A stretch of 64,000 nucleotides of DNA from Bacillus proteolyticus (GCF_001884065.1 NZ_MACH01000087.1:1-64000), one strand, 5' to 3'; numbered from the stretch's first letter, positions 7,741-16,030 are shown. Numbers and translations are program-made. The notes: generated by a model from the letters alone, not told the origin.

Positions 7741-8233
7741 CAATTACATGCGGAATGCGTAAAGGTGAAATTTTAGGCCCGCAATAGAAAGACATGGATT
7801 TTGAGAGACGAACGTTATCTGTTAATCGCTCCCACTCTCATATTACAAAGGGTTTCCATGAACCAAAAACATCATCTAGAAAGAGATTACTTGTTCTGCC
7901 TGACATTACTTTAATAGCACTAAATGACCATCTGCAAAAAATTTCTGAGGAAAAAGAGCGATATGGCGAAGGCTATAATGACTACGATTTGGTTTGCCCA
8001 ACATATAACGATAACCCCTGTAATTTCAGAAGTTTGACACAGCTCAAGAAAAAGCTTATAAAGAAAGTGAGGTTCCTAATATTCGTTTGCAGGATATAAG
8101 GCGTAAATCCGAAAATCGTAAGTGAACGATTAGGACATAAAAGAGTAGGCATCACATTGGACACCTACTCACATGTGTACCAGACCTACAAGAAAAAACA
8201 GGCGAAGATTTTGCAATTACGGATTTTGCATAA
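7741..8233 (+). pseudogene. Tyrosine integrase remnant
   Basis: Three frames together encode the catalytic half of a phage tyrosine recombinase. CGMRKGEILG carries the first catalytic Arg, then come a TAG, the DFERRTLSVNRSHSH and YDLVCPTYNDNPC blocks, and an EVPNIRLQDIR fragment of the H-x-x-R box. After these follow VNPKIVSERLGHKRVGITLD with TYSHV (catalytic Tyr), and PDLQEKTGEDFA. There is at least one nonsense codon, two or more frame changes and a deletion removing about a dozen residues after LQDIR. The N-terminal arm-binding and core-binding domains are absent. It is the integrase of the decayed prophage. Confidence 0.85.
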
Positions 8234-8276
8234 AAAATACCAGCTTATCCGTGTGACATTGAGAGGAGTCAAAAAC

Positions 8277-8591
8277 ATGAAAGAAATCAAATCTGAACAA
8301 GAATTCAAAGACATCATCGCAAGCGAGGAGCCAGTAGTTGTTAAGTTCTTTACTACATGGTGCCCGGATTGCGTGCGTATGGACAACTTTATCGGAGATG
8401 TAATGGAAGAGTTCAATAAGTTTGAATGGTATTCTATTAATAAAGATGAGTTCCCAAGTATTGCGGAAGAGTATCAAGTAATGGGTATTCCAAGCCTACT
8501 TGTTTATCAAAATGGCGAGAAGCTTGGCCACTTACATAGTGCTAACGCAAAAACTGAAGAGCAAGTTACTGAGTTTTTAGAAGCATACTAA
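8277..8591 (+). CDS. Thioredoxin family protein
   Basis: This 104-residue cytosolic thioredoxin-like protein starts at the ATG behind GAGAGGAG. The longer open frame upstream is integrase debris. It has the active-site motif WCPDC (about residues 30-34) in TTWCPDCVRMD, the cis-Pro loop MGIPSLLVY and the closing EFLEAY helix. It is slightly shorter than classical TrxA, and its CPDC active site is a variant of CGPC, which will alter redox potential. It probably reduces or detoxifies via dithiol exchange. It has its own strong terminator. Confidence 0.85.
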   Translation: MKEIKSEQEFKDIIASEEPVVVKFFTTWCPDCVRMDNFIGDVMEEFNKFEWYSINKDEFPSIAEEYQVMGIPSLLVYQNGEKLGHLHSANAKTEEQVTEFLEAY

Positions 8592-8592
8592 G

Positions 8593-8637
8593 AAACGAAA
8601 AACCTCTGAAAATATTTTCAGAGGTTTTTTCGTTTTC
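8593..8637. terminator. Terminator after the thioredoxin gene
   Basis: GAAAACCTCTGAAAAT-type arms pair almost perfectly (AACCTCTGAAAAT with ATTTTCAGAGGTT) with a T run on the plus strand and an A run on the other. Confidence 0.9.
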
Positions 8638-9016
8638 AAAATGTTCTTTGTATTTTTCTCTTTTTAGAAAATGAACATTTTTATATTATTCTCCTCTTCT
8701 TATTCACTAAATTTTTTTATCATTTCTTATATATTACTCCCACGAGGAATTACGAAGAGTCATTTTGTGAAATATATACCTGAATGGAATTATGCGAATC
8801 ATTATTCTCGCCACCTTCTCCTATGCCATAATCATCGTTAATTGTTTAAACAACTTTCCGCTTTGTACTTTTCAACATTTTTTTCCTTAACGAAACTTTG
8901 TTACCCCCTTCTTAAAAAGCTATAAAACGTCAACAATGTTTGTATAGACCCACACGAGTTTCGTTTGATACTCTATGTATAGAAAGAAATTCCTAATAGG
9001 AAGGTGAGTGATTAAA
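8638..9016. other. Gene-free upstream region of the cation efflux gene
   Basis: AT-rich with no ORF. I looked for a yybP-ykoY manganese riboswitch or a terminator-antiterminator pair and did not see one. It presumably holds the promoter of the gene at 9017. Confidence 0.4.
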
Positions 9017-9898
9017 ATGGATTCTCTTTCTCATAAAGAAGCTGATAAAGGTGCTATTGTCAGCATTATGGCCTACATATTTTTATCCTCTATGAAAATT
9101 ATCATCAGTTATATTACCCTCTCTAGCGCATTACGTGCTGATGGATTGAATAACTTAACGGATATTGGTGCTTCTTTAGCAATATTAATTGGCCTGAAAA
9201 TTTCTCGTAAGCCTCGCGACCCAGATCATCCATATGGGCATTCGCGTGCAGAACAAATCGCATCACTTGTTGCTTCTTTTATTATGGCAACGGTCGGATT
9301 AGAAGTTGTGATTAGTGCAATTCAATCGTTTTTAAATCCGAAACAAACAGCGCCTAATGTACTCGCTGCGTGGGTTGCCTTATTTTCTGCCGTCGTAATG
9401 TATTTCGTATATAAATATACGAAAAAGATTGCGATTCAAACAAAGAGTAAGTCGTTAGAAGCCGCTGCAAAAGATAATTTATCAGATGCACTCGTAAGTA
9501 TTGGTACAGTAATAGGTATTGTCGGATCACAGTTCCAAATGCCTATTTTAGACCCTATTGCCGCTTTAATTGTCGGCCTTATTATTTGTAAAACCGCATG
9601 GGAAATTTTCGTAGAAGCCTCTCATATGCTAACGGATGGAATTGACCCTGAAAAAATGGATGAATATGCTGATGCTATCGGGCGTATTTCAGGTGTAGAA
9701 CATATTGTAGATATTCGCGCTCGTATGTATGGAAATCAAACGTATGTAGATATTACAATTGAGGTTGATGCTCGAATGGATGTACGCGAAAGCCATTGTA
9801 TCACTGACAATATTGAGGAAATGCTTCGAAAGAAATTCGGAATATACCATGCTCATATTCATGTGGAGCCCATGCAAAAAGAACCTATTATGACATAG
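9017..9898 (+). CDS. Cation diffusion facilitator (CDF) efflux protein
   Basis: This 293-residue inner-membrane protein should export divalent metal (Zn, Mn, Fe or Co) by proton antiport. It shows the CDF hallmarks. A first helix pair carries ALRADGLNNLTDIGASLA (metal-site Asp), then comes the loop HPYGHSRAEQIASL, further helices with KDNLSDALVSIG (second metal-site Asp), and a cytoplasmic ferredoxin-like tail (about residues 205-285). ATG 9017 is eight bases after AAGGTGAG; GTG 9008 is the alternative. Its 3' end overlaps the convergent PAP2 gene within a shared terminator. Substrate metal cannot be told from sequence here. Confidence 0.85.
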   Translation: MDSLSHKEADKGAIVSIMAYIFLSSMKIIISYITLSSALRADGLNNLTDIGASLAILIGLKISRKPRDPDHPYGHSRAEQIASLVASFIMATVGLEVVISAIQSFLNPKQTAPNVLAAWVALFSAVVMYFVYKYTKKIAIQTKSKSLEAAAKDNLSDALVSIGTVIGIVGSQFQMPILDPIAALIVGLIICKTAWEIFVEASHMLTDGIDPEKMDEYADAIGRISGVEHIVDIRARMYGNQTYVDITIEVDARMDVRESHCITDNIEEMLRKKFGIYHAHIHVEPMQKEPIMT

Positions 9899-9907
9899 GT
9901 TCTTTTT
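9876..9907. terminator. Shared terminator carrying both stop codons
   Basis: AAAAAGAACCTA (9876-9887) and TAGGTTCTTTTT (9896-9907) form a perfect 12-bp stem. The CDF stop TAG is the first three bases of the right arm, and the PAP2 stop lies in the loop. Confidence 0.9.
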
Positions 9908-10523
9908 TGATGAACGCCTTATGAAATATAACACATAAAACGAGCCAGCTACCGCCCGCTGCCCATCCGGCTAATATATCAGATGGATAGTGCACGCCAA
10001 GATAAATTCGGCTAACTGAAATAGATAATACAACAAAGCTCGCTATAAAAATAATCAGCAACTTTTTATGCAATGAAATACGATCTTCTGTAATTGTGAC
10101 GTATGCAATAAATCCTAAAAAAGCAGTAGCATTCATCGTATGCCCGCTCGGAAAGCTATATCCAGTTGCCGTAACAAGCTGTGTCACATCTGGTCTTGCC
10201 CGTTCATACCATAGTTTGAGCATACTGTTCAAATAACGAGATCCGTAATAATTTATTGTTAGAAGTAATGCACTTAGCAGTTTTTTTCTAACGAGAAAAT
10301 ACATTACAAGTATAATGAGTAACGGGAAATATATTCTTTTTGAACCGATAAAGGACATCCAAGTAAAATAGGTTGTCAAATAATCGTTTCGGAAACTTTG
10401 AATAAAGTGTGCGACTACATTATCAATTTTTTCAATACAAGCGGTATGATACGAAAGTGATAGTGCGACAAAACAAATGAGTAATGTACAACTTAACAAG
10501 TATAAATGTCGATATCGTTTCAC
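9888..10523 (-). CDS. yodM: PAP2 family membrane phosphatase (YodM-like)
   Basis: This roughly 211-residue membrane protein has about six helices and the three lipid phosphatase motifs: KLWYERARP (KxxxxxxRP), PSGHT and SRIYLGVHYPSD (SRxxxxxHxxxD). It probably dephosphorylates phosphatidylglycerol phosphate or undecaprenyl pyrophosphate. B. subtilis YodM has this architecture and the same neighbourhood (yozD, yodN, yozE), which supports the symbol. I chose the GTG at 10523, eight bases after GTGAGG. Upstream ATGs at 10544 and 10529 have poorer spacing. Confidence 0.8.
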   Translation of the reverse strand: MKRYRHLYLLSCTLLICFVALSLSYHTACIEKIDNVVAHFIQSFRNDYLTTYFTWMSFIGSKRIYFPLLIILVMYFLVRKKLLSALLLTINYYGSRYLNSMLKLWYERARPDVTQLVTATGYSFPSGHTMNATAFLGFIAYVTITEDRISLHKKLLIIFIASFVVLSISVSRIYLGVHYPSDILAGWAAGGSWLVLCVIFHKAFIKKEPMS

Positions 10524-10546
10524 ATACATAACCTCACTATGCAAAA

Positions 10547-10590
10547 AAATGGAGCGGTTGTTTTAGTTTTCCTCTCCATTTCTTTTTTAT
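10547..10590 (-). terminator. Terminator of spo0M transcript
   Basis: On the minus strand AAATGGAG pairs with CTCCATTT across a 19-base loop and seven T follow. Confidence 0.65.
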
Positions 10591-10600
10591 GCATAGTTTA

Positions 10601-11356
10601 TTAAAAAATATAATTGTTAATTTTTTGCTGCATCGTTGGAATATCTTCGCTTGTTACTGTAAAGCGAATAACCTTCTCATCAAGATCAAGCGCTTCTGCG
10701 AATAAACCAGCCAATCCACGCGATTTTCTATCTACTTCCATAATAATTTCTAATCGGTCGTAAGCAATTGGCAAGATTAATAATTCTAATTCATCTAATT
10801 CCCCATAATACTCTCCGGAAACTGGAATAAATTCAAATTCTTGTGCAAATGGTACTTGCTTACGTAATCGATATGGTAATTCTTCGCATTCTATATGACG
10901 CGCTTTAAAACCTAATTGATTTACACTGTCTAATACGCTGTTCAATAGTGCATTCGGCAACACTTGAATATAATCGCGGTCACTTGGATCAATACTACGT
11001 TTAATATCAAGACCTGTATGAACCCAAACCGTTTTCATTCCAAGTGTTAGTGGCGCTTCAATTGGCATTGAAAACGAAAATGGAATTTCAACTTTTTCAT
11101 TTGGCTCTACAGAAAATGGATCAGTTAAACGAACTCGCTCTAAATCATACGTTGCCGTTACTTTTTTATCATCCACTTCTCTTACATAAGACGTCGATAA
11201 CGTTAAGTAAATGCTTTCAATTTGTTGGCTAACTGAGCCTCCAGTTATATGAACCTTACCTATTATCTCTTCTCCAACTATATACTCATCTTTTTCAAGA
11301 ACCGTATCTACTTTTGCACTACCAATACCAACGCTTGCTAAAAACTTTTGAAACAT
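10601..11356 (-). CDS. spo0M: Sporulation-control protein Spo0M
   Basis: This 251-residue protein matches Spo0M, an arrestin-fold protein needed for normal sporulation in B. subtilis and linked there to cytoskeletal or division proteins. It starts MFQKFLASVGIGSAKVDT and has repeated beta-strand segments (EDKYIVGEEI-type, VHITGGSVSQQIESIYLTL), SVEPNEKVEIPFSF, and a C-terminal alpha/beta block ending QQKINNYIF. Length is normal. Its first 19 bases overlap the end of the kinase gene upstream, so the two are co-transcribed and probably translationally coupled. Confidence 0.9.
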   Translation of the reverse strand: MFQKFLASVGIGSAKVDTVLEKDEYIVGEEIIGKVHITGGSVSQQIESIYLTLSTSYVREVDDKKVTATYDLERVRLTDPFSVEPNEKVEIPFSFSMPIEAPLTLGMKTVWVHTGLDIKRSIDPSDRDYIQVLPNALLNSVLDSVNQLGFKARHIECEELPYRLRKQVPFAQEFEFIPVSGEYYGELDELELLILPIAYDRLEIIMEVDRKSRGLAGLFAEALDLDEKVIRFTVTSEDIPTMQQKINNYIF

Positions 11357-12159
11357 GGGGTCTCCATCCTTTCTAAAGCGTAAGCTACATCTTTTTTCAG
11401 ATCTTGTACATTCTCATAGTATGGCGCTTTCATTTGTAACATTCGCATTAGCATTTCGCGATTATATTCTTCCAATACTAACTCTTCATACCAAGGGTTT
11501 TCTTTTTTTTCAGTTGATTCATAACCAGCATACAGTAAAAATAATACGAAATGACCGAGCGCATAAAAATCGCTACGAAAGTGAACTTCTCGCATCAAAG
11601 CTTGTTCCCCTTCATAAGTTGTAGCTCTCTCATCACCCTCACCTTTCAATTTAGCCAATCCAAAATCAATAATACTAATTTGATTTTCTTTCATTAATAT
11701 ATTCGGAATACGTAAATCTCTGTGAATGATACCTTTACTATGAAAAACCGAAACAATTCCTAATATTTTATATAAAATTTCAAAAACTTCTCGTTCTTCA
11801 TATACATGCCCATCTAGGAAAATATAATCTTCGAAATTTTCTCCTGGCATATACTCCATCACAAAAAAGCTCTTTTTCTTCCATACGAAATGATCATATA
11901 GAGTAGGAATTGCATGATGATTTAATGTTTTTAACATCATTTTCTCTTGTTCAAATGATTTTCTACCAGACTCATATCTTTGTTTACTTTTTCTTAATTG
12001 TTTTAAAACTTTATATTTATTTATTTGTAAATCATTAACGACATATGTAACCCCATAACTGCCCATTCCAATTACTGATTCAATCTTATACCGCTCTGCA
12101 ACAATTGTATTTTTTCGCAGTGGTCTATCAAATAAAGCTAGTATACGACGCCATTTCAT
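11338..12159 (-). CDS. Hanks-type Ser/Thr protein kinase (YbdM-like)
   Basis: This 273-residue soluble kinase has no transmembrane or PASTA part. It has a glycine loop VIGMGSYGVTYV (29-40), VLK lysine at about 53, catalytic HRDLRIPN (146-153; Arg instead of the usual Lys in HRDLKPxN) and metal-binding DFG (165-167). It resembles the short YbdM-type kinases of Bacillus. Stop and start overlap on both sides: ATGA with the Ser/Tyr/Arg-rich mini-gene upstream and 19 bases with spo0M downstream. An operon of possible substrate, kinase and Spo0M is inferred. The HRDLR variant suggests altered specificity rather than inactivity. Confidence 0.85.
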   Translation of the reverse strand: MKWRRILALFDRPLRKNTIVAERYKIESVIGMGSYGVTYVVNDLQINKYKVLKQLRKSKQRYESGRKSFEQEKMMLKTLNHHAIPTLYDHFVWKKKSFFVMEYMPGENFEDYIFLDGHVYEEREVFEILYKILGIVSVFHSKGIIHRDLRIPNILMKENQISIIDFGLAKLKGEGDERATTYEGEQALMREVHFRSDFYALGHFVLFLLYAGYESTEKKENPWYEELVLEEYNREMLMRMLQMKAPYYENVQDLKKDVAYALERMETPCFKSF

Positions 12160-12341
12160 CAGCTACTTGAAAAGAAGCTACGACTTTTACGTTTTCTTTT
12201 ATAATGATGATGCCCATAATCAGAAGAACGTCGTTTATAATCGCTACTTGAATAAGATCGCCCTCTATGGCGATAATCACTACTTGAATACGAACGATAT
12301 TTTTTCTTTCCTAATAAAGAATCAATAATTTTTTTGAACAT
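12159..12341 (-). CDS. Ser/Tyr/Arg-rich low-complexity protein, 60 aa
   Basis: I start at ATG 12341 behind AGAGGTGAAGGG; the longer frame upstream lacks a site. After a short amphipathic head (MFKKIIDSLLGKKKY), the protein is built of repeats, RSYSSSDYRHRG, RSYSSSDYKRR and SSDYGHHHYKRK, ending SRSFFSSS. It overlaps the kinase start by the ATGA arrangement. Dense Ser/Tyr between Arg/Lys makes it an obvious candidate substrate or scaffold of that kinase, by analogy with RS-domain proteins; that link is inference. No homologue is recalled. Confidence 0.65.
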   Translation of the reverse strand: MFKKIIDSLLGKKKYRSYSSSDYRHRGRSYSSSDYKRRSSDYGHHHYKRKRKSRSFFSSS

Positions 12342-12418
12342 CCCTTCACCTCTTGTATAAAATTTTCTTTTAATTATACCAATAATTATAGACTCTGTTT
12401 GTGACAAGTTTGTAAAGA

Positions 12419-12447
12419 GTAAAAAACGACGAGTTAAGCCCGCCGTT
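12419..12447 (-). terminator. Terminator of yozD
   Basis: On the minus strand AACGGCGGG pairs with CTCGTCGTT (two G-U pairs) and six T follow, just after the yozD stop. Confidence 0.7.
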
Positions 12448-12451
12448 ACTT

Positions 12452-12631
12452 TCAATCTTCCTCTTCATCAAAAACTTCATCAATCATGCATTTCTCTAAT
12501 AAATACTCAAATGTAATATCTGCTAGGTCCTCAACTTCTTCTCTTTTTGGGACGTATCCTCTTTCAATTAGTTGCTCATAAAAAAACTCCGCAATCTCTT
12601 CCGTATCAATTACGACTTCAATTTCCTTCAT
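12452..12631 (-). CDS. yozD: YozD family protein
   Basis: This acidic 59-residue protein of the YozD family (function unknown) has the conserved IDTEEIAEFFYEQLIERGYVP and LADITFEYLLEKCMIDE segments. The ATG at 12631 is preceded by AGGAGTG; an ATG three codons earlier is too close to it. Genomic position between yodM and yodN is as in B. subtilis. Confidence 0.85.
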   Translation of the reverse strand: MKEIEVVIDTEEIAEFFYEQLIERGYVPKREEVEDLADITFEYLLEKCMIDEVFDEEED

Positions 12632-12781
12632 GAGCATCACTCCTTTATTTCTGTTTTATGAAAAAATCTCAAAATTATGTATATGAGATTAGAAAAATAG
12701 TTTTTCTTTTTTTATAGGTCATATCTTTTGGACGAGGTGCATACGATGGTAGTACAAGCTATCAAAAAGGGGGAAATAATT

Positions 12782-12949
12782 ATGGAATACCAATATGAAG
12801 TAGATCAAGAAGTAGGGCAAACAAAAGAAGAGTTCATGCATGAAGATCAATGGGCAGACTCTCTTATTAAATGGCTTTTTATTTTTTTAATAATTGTAGG
12901 CATACCTTATACTGCATATGTTGTTGTTCAATTTATTCTCTCTTTCTAG
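12782..12949 (+). CDS. Single-helix membrane protein, 55 aa
   Basis: Start at ATG 12782 after AAAAGGGGGA; an upstream in-frame ATG at 12728 is also open. The N-terminal 28 residues are acidic (EYQYEVDQEVGQTKEEFMHED), followed by one strong transmembrane helix (WLFIFLIIVGIPYTAYVVVQFIL). No family was recognised. It converges on yodN with only four bases between the stop codons. Confidence 0.6.
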   Translation: MEYQYEVDQEVGQTKEEFMHEDQWADSLIKWLFIFLIIVGIPYTAYVVVQFILSF

Positions 12950-12953
12950 TTAA

Positions 12954-13616
12954 CTATTTTTTCTCTGTCAATTTAACTAAATAATTATGAACAACATCCA
13001 TAACAATTTTGTATTCTTCATCTTTAAATGTATCGAATAACAAATGATAATCATTATAAATATCTAATAATCCATCAATAATTTCTTGGCGATTCGTCTT
13101 TACACTTACTTTTTTCGAATTGTTAATTGACTTCAATTTTCCTAAATCCAATTTATTCATACCAGCTTTATCTTGTTTCATTTTCTTCAAAATTGCATTT
13201 GCCGTTTGTGCATTAGCAAGTAATGTTAAATCCGATTCATCAGCTTCTAACCATTCACCATCCGTAATTCGTGACAATTCATATATAGTATCTTCCCATG
13301 CATCATTTTTATATCTCCATACTTCTGTACGAAAACCAACAATACGAAAAACATCTTTATCATACCCAGTTACTTGCACGAGATCACCAAACGTAAAGTT
13401 ATAATTTAATTCAATCCACTCTGTGTCGCCCTTTTTCATTTCTTGCTCTGTTACATGCTGCAGAGTTTGCTCTACATAAAATCCATCGTGATTATTTACT
13501 TCGTATACGTAAACTCCATCTAAAATCTTCATATTTGTAACTTTTCCAACGGTTCCATATAGCGTAATCACGACAATGTCCCCTACATTGTATTTAGGTT
13601 GTTTTTTCCTTGCCAT
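12954..13616 (-). CDS. yodN: YodN-like conserved protein
   Basis: This 220-residue cytosolic protein corresponds in position (between yozD and yozE) to YodN of Bacillus. Two SH3-like beta-barrel segments are suggested, each with a DIVVITLYGTVGKVT or GDLVQVTGYDKDVFRIVGF pattern (about residues 11-45 and 76-100). A helical C-terminal third ends VVHNYLVKLTEKK. No catalytic motif is visible. Function unknown; the symbol rests on synteny and general resemblance. Confidence 0.65.
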   Translation of the reverse strand: MARKKQPKYNVGDIVVITLYGTVGKVTNMKILDGVYVYEVNNHDGFYVEQTLQHVTEQEMKKGDTEWIELNYNFTFGDLVQVTGYDKDVFRIVGFRTEVWRYKNDAWEDTIYELSRITDGEWLEADESDLTLLANAQTANAILKKMKQDKAGMNKLDLGKLKSINNSKKVSVKTNRQEIIDGLLDIYNDYHLLFDTFKDEEYKIVMDVVHNYLVKLTEKK

Positions 13617-13745
13617 CTATATCTCTCCTTTTTTTAACGTCGTGATTTTGATAACAGTATATGCAACCTACATAAAAACGCTTATCACAGAAGCTTATAT
13701 TCATAAATTTTTTCAATAAAAAAGTAGAATGTGTATATAACTCAA

Positions 13746-13771
13746 AAAAGCTAGTATATATACTAGCTTTT
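13746..13771. terminator. Perfect palindromic hairpin
   Basis: AAAAGCTAGTATA is followed directly by its exact reverse complement, TATACTAGCTTTT, giving A and T tails on both strands. It probably backs up termination after yozE or insulates yodN. Confidence 0.6.
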
Positions 13772-13807
13772 ACTTAACATTTATGTTCTAACAGCAAGGC
13801 GAACTTT

Positions 13808-13861
13808 AATAAAAAAACATAAGCAATACTTCACTTTTTTAAAGTAATGTATTCCTTATGT
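13808..13861 (-). terminator. Long-stem terminator of yozE
   Basis: On the minus strand CATAAGGAATACATTACTTT folds back on AAGTGAAGTATTGCTTATG with few mismatches and seven T follow. Confidence 0.7.
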
Positions 13862-13888
13862 TTTCATTTACGTAGCACTGCAATGTCG

Positions 13889-14104
13889 TTATCTCTCTTG
13901 TATATATAAATCCCATGCTTCATCAAATATAGACATACTTTCTAGCATTCCACTTAACTCTAAATATGAACTAATTTCATCATAGTCTTCAGATTGCTTC
14001 GGAAAACTTAAATCATCGTACATCGCCTCTGCTAAATCTGATATTTCATTTTTAAATAAAGCTGCACGGTGCTTCATCATATAATGGTAAAATGTCTTTT
14101 TCAA
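13889..14104 (-). CDS. yozE: YozE family SAM-like protein
   Basis: This 71-residue protein matches the YozE family, which folds as a sterile-alpha-motif-like helical bundle. It shows FYHYMMKHRA, LAEAMYDDLSFPKQSEDYDEIS and a MSIFDEAWDLY C-terminal helix. Length is typical. Position next to yokU and kamA is conserved in Bacillus. Function unknown. Confidence 0.85.
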   Translation of the reverse strand: MKKTFYHYMMKHRAALFKNEISDLAEAMYDDLSFPKQSEDYDEISSYLELSGMLESMSIFDEAWDLYIQER

Positions 14105-14151
14105 AAATATTCCCTACCTTTCTAACTTGGGTACATTATACAAGGCGAAAT

Positions 14152-14178
14152 AGAAAAAAACCAGCATAAAAGCTGGTT
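14152..14178 (-). terminator. Terminator of the kamA-yokU transcript
   Basis: AACCAGC (14159-14165) and GCTGGTT (14172-14178) form the stem and the minus strand continues into seven T. The yokU stop codon lies in the stem. Confidence 0.85.
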
Positions 14179-14449
14179 AAAAGTCAAAATAATTCCTTTT
14201 TAATAGACGTGGTCTTCCCATCAACTCTTCGTATGTTAGTTGTTTTGGCAAATCTTTCGTATAGATTAAAAACAACTGGTCTTCAATTTCTTTTACCGTA
14301 TGGTCTGATTGATAATCCATTCCACATGAGGAACAAGTTATACATGGTGTCTCTTGGATTTCAATGGCTTTCGTACCATCTGGTAATTCCCAATATACAG
14401 TATTCAAGCTTTCTTTCGCTTCTGTACTGTCACACCACATACAATTCAT
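14177..14449 (-). CDS. yokU: YokU family zinc-finger protein
   Basis: This 90-residue protein has paired CxxC motifs: MNCMWCDS near the N-terminus and PCITCSSCGMDYQSD in the middle, the YgiT/MqsA-like zinc-binding arrangement of the YokU family. The C-terminal part is helical (TYEELMGRPRLLKRNYFDF). Its ATG overlaps the kamA stop (ATGA), so it is translated from the same sigma-54-driven message and may be a small accessory or regulator of lysine aminomutase. That role is inference. Confidence 0.85.
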   Translation of the reverse strand: MNCMWCDSTEAKESLNTVYWELPDGTKAIEIQETPCITCSSCGMDYQSDHTVKEIEDQLFLIYTKDLPKQLTYEELMGRPRLLKRNYFDF

Positions 14450-15864
14450 ACTGCGTCACCCTCATTTTTTTTGTCATCTTCTAACTTTGCCATTTGTGCT
14501 TGATATTTTTTATCTTTTAATTGATCACGCTTATCACGTTTATCTTTTAAAGAAGCATGCGTTTCATTGACTTCATAATCTTTACGGCGATTCATACGTT
14601 GTAAATCATCCGGAACAAGATTAAATTTCTTATCACTCATCAACCCTGCAACGCCGATATCAGAACGTTTCTCTTCATAAGTCGGATAAATCTCTTTAAA
14701 GTAGCCTTCTGCTCTTCCTGGGATATAATTTTCTGGTTCTGGATACGTTGTAATAACCCCTTCAAAGTTACGAAGTACAACTTTATCCGCACTTTGTGAA
14801 ATTAAATAGTTTGGCTGAAGCGCAATTTTTCCGCCTCCGCCCGGCGCATCAACAACGAATGTCGGTACTGCATAACCCGATGTATGTCCACGTAAGCCTT
14901 CAATAATTTCAAGACCTTTAGAAACTGGTGCACGGAAATGACCGATACCTTCTGATAGATCACATTGATAAATGTAATATGGACGAACACGAATTTTTAC
15001 TAAATCGTGCATCAGTTTTTTCATAATTGGAACGCTGTCATTAATTCCAGCTAAGATTACAGCTTGGTTTCCAATTGGAACACCTGCATTTGCAAGCATT
15101 TCACATGCTAGTTTCGATTCTTCTGTAATCTCAATAGAAGTGTTAAAATGCGTATTTAACCATACTGGATGGTATTTTTTAATAATGTTACAAAGGTTTT
15201 CTGTAATACGTTGCGGGAATACAACTGGTGCTCTCGTTCCGATACGAATAATCTCGACATGCGGGATTGCTCGTAAATTCTTTAATACGTATTCTAAAAT
15301 TTTATCATTAATTAGAAGTCCATCACCGCCAGAAATTAAAACGTCACGTACTTGTGGTGTTTCACTAATATAAGCAATCGCATCATCTAATTGCTTTTTC
15401 GGTACGCCCATCCCAATTTGTCCACTAAAACGACGACGTGTACAGTAACGACAATACATAGAACATTGATTCGTTACTAAAAATAGTACACGGTCTGGAT
15501 AACGATGCGTTAACCCTGGAACTGGTGAATCTTCATCTTCATGAAGAGGATCTTCTAAATCATATTTTGTTTTATATAACTCTTCCGAAATCGGTACTGA
15601 TTGCATCCGAATCGGACAGCGTGGGTCATCAGGATTCATTAGCCAAGCATAGTACGGTGTAATGTTTAACGGGATCGTTTTCGTTGAAATTTTAACGCCT
15701 TCTTCTTCTTCAGGTGTTAAGTTAATTACTTTCTTTAAATCATCTAAAGTTTTGATCGTATTCGTTAATTGCCAAACCCAATCATTCCATTGTTCTTCTG
15801 TAACCTCTTTCCATAATTCAATATCCTTCCAGTGACGATTTGGTTTGTATACATCATGTAACAT
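14446..15864 (-). CDS. kamA: L-lysine 2,3-aminomutase
   Basis: This 472-residue radical-SAM, PLP-dependent enzyme converts L-lysine to L-beta-lysine, the first step of this catabolic locus. The radical-SAM cluster motif is CSMYCRYC (Cys134, 138, 141), followed by a GGDGLL SAM-binding strand. A GGGGKIALQPNY segment carries the PLP lysine. A long charged C-terminal tail (KDKRDKRDQLKDKKY) is typical of Bacillus KamA. The ATG follows AAGGGGGAA. A canonical -24/-12 promoter lies 37 bases upstream and yokU overlaps downstream. Confidence 0.95.
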   Translation of the reverse strand: MLHDVYKPNRHWKDIELWKEVTEEQWNDWVWQLTNTIKTLDDLKKVINLTPEEEEGVKISTKTIPLNITPYYAWLMNPDDPRCPIRMQSVPISEELYKTKYDLEDPLHEDEDSPVPGLTHRYPDRVLFLVTNQCSMYCRYCTRRRFSGQIGMGVPKKQLDDAIAYISETPQVRDVLISGGDGLLINDKILEYVLKNLRAIPHVEIIRIGTRAPVVFPQRITENLCNIIKKYHPVWLNTHFNTSIEITEESKLACEMLANAGVPIGNQAVILAGINDSVPIMKKLMHDLVKIRVRPYYIYQCDLSEGIGHFRAPVSKGLEIIEGLRGHTSGYAVPTFVVDAPGGGGKIALQPNYLISQSADKVVLRNFEGVITTYPEPENYIPGRAEGYFKEIYPTYEEKRSDIGVAGLMSDKKFNLVPDDLQRMNRRKDYEVNETHASLKDKRDKRDQLKDKKYQAQMAKLEDDKKNEGDAV

Positions 15865-15900
15865 TGCTATTCCCCCTTTTTATACGCTCATCCTTTATAT

Positions 15901-15918
15901 AAGCAATTGTTATGCCAA
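15901..15918 (-). promoter_or_regulatory. Sigma-54 (-24/-12) promoter of kamA
   Basis: On the minus strand TTGGCATAACAATTGCTT matches the sigma-54 consensus TGGCAYnnnnnTTGCW at every fixed position. Sigma-54 (SigL) control of the kam locus in B. thuringiensis is known from the literature as I recall it, and the activator gene lies immediately upstream. Confidence 0.9.
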
Positions 15919-16030
15919 CTTCGTATTCTTGATAAGTAAATGTGCGAAATACCCTATTATATAGGAGAAAAAATATTTTCAAGTGCAGTAATAACAGAAT
16001 ATTAACTATCATATTCATTACCTTTTATAT

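Noticed and set aside
8640-9007. Manganese or magnesium riboswitch upstream of the CDF gene
   Set aside because: No conserved yybP-ykoY or M-box core and no terminator-antiterminator pair could be found.
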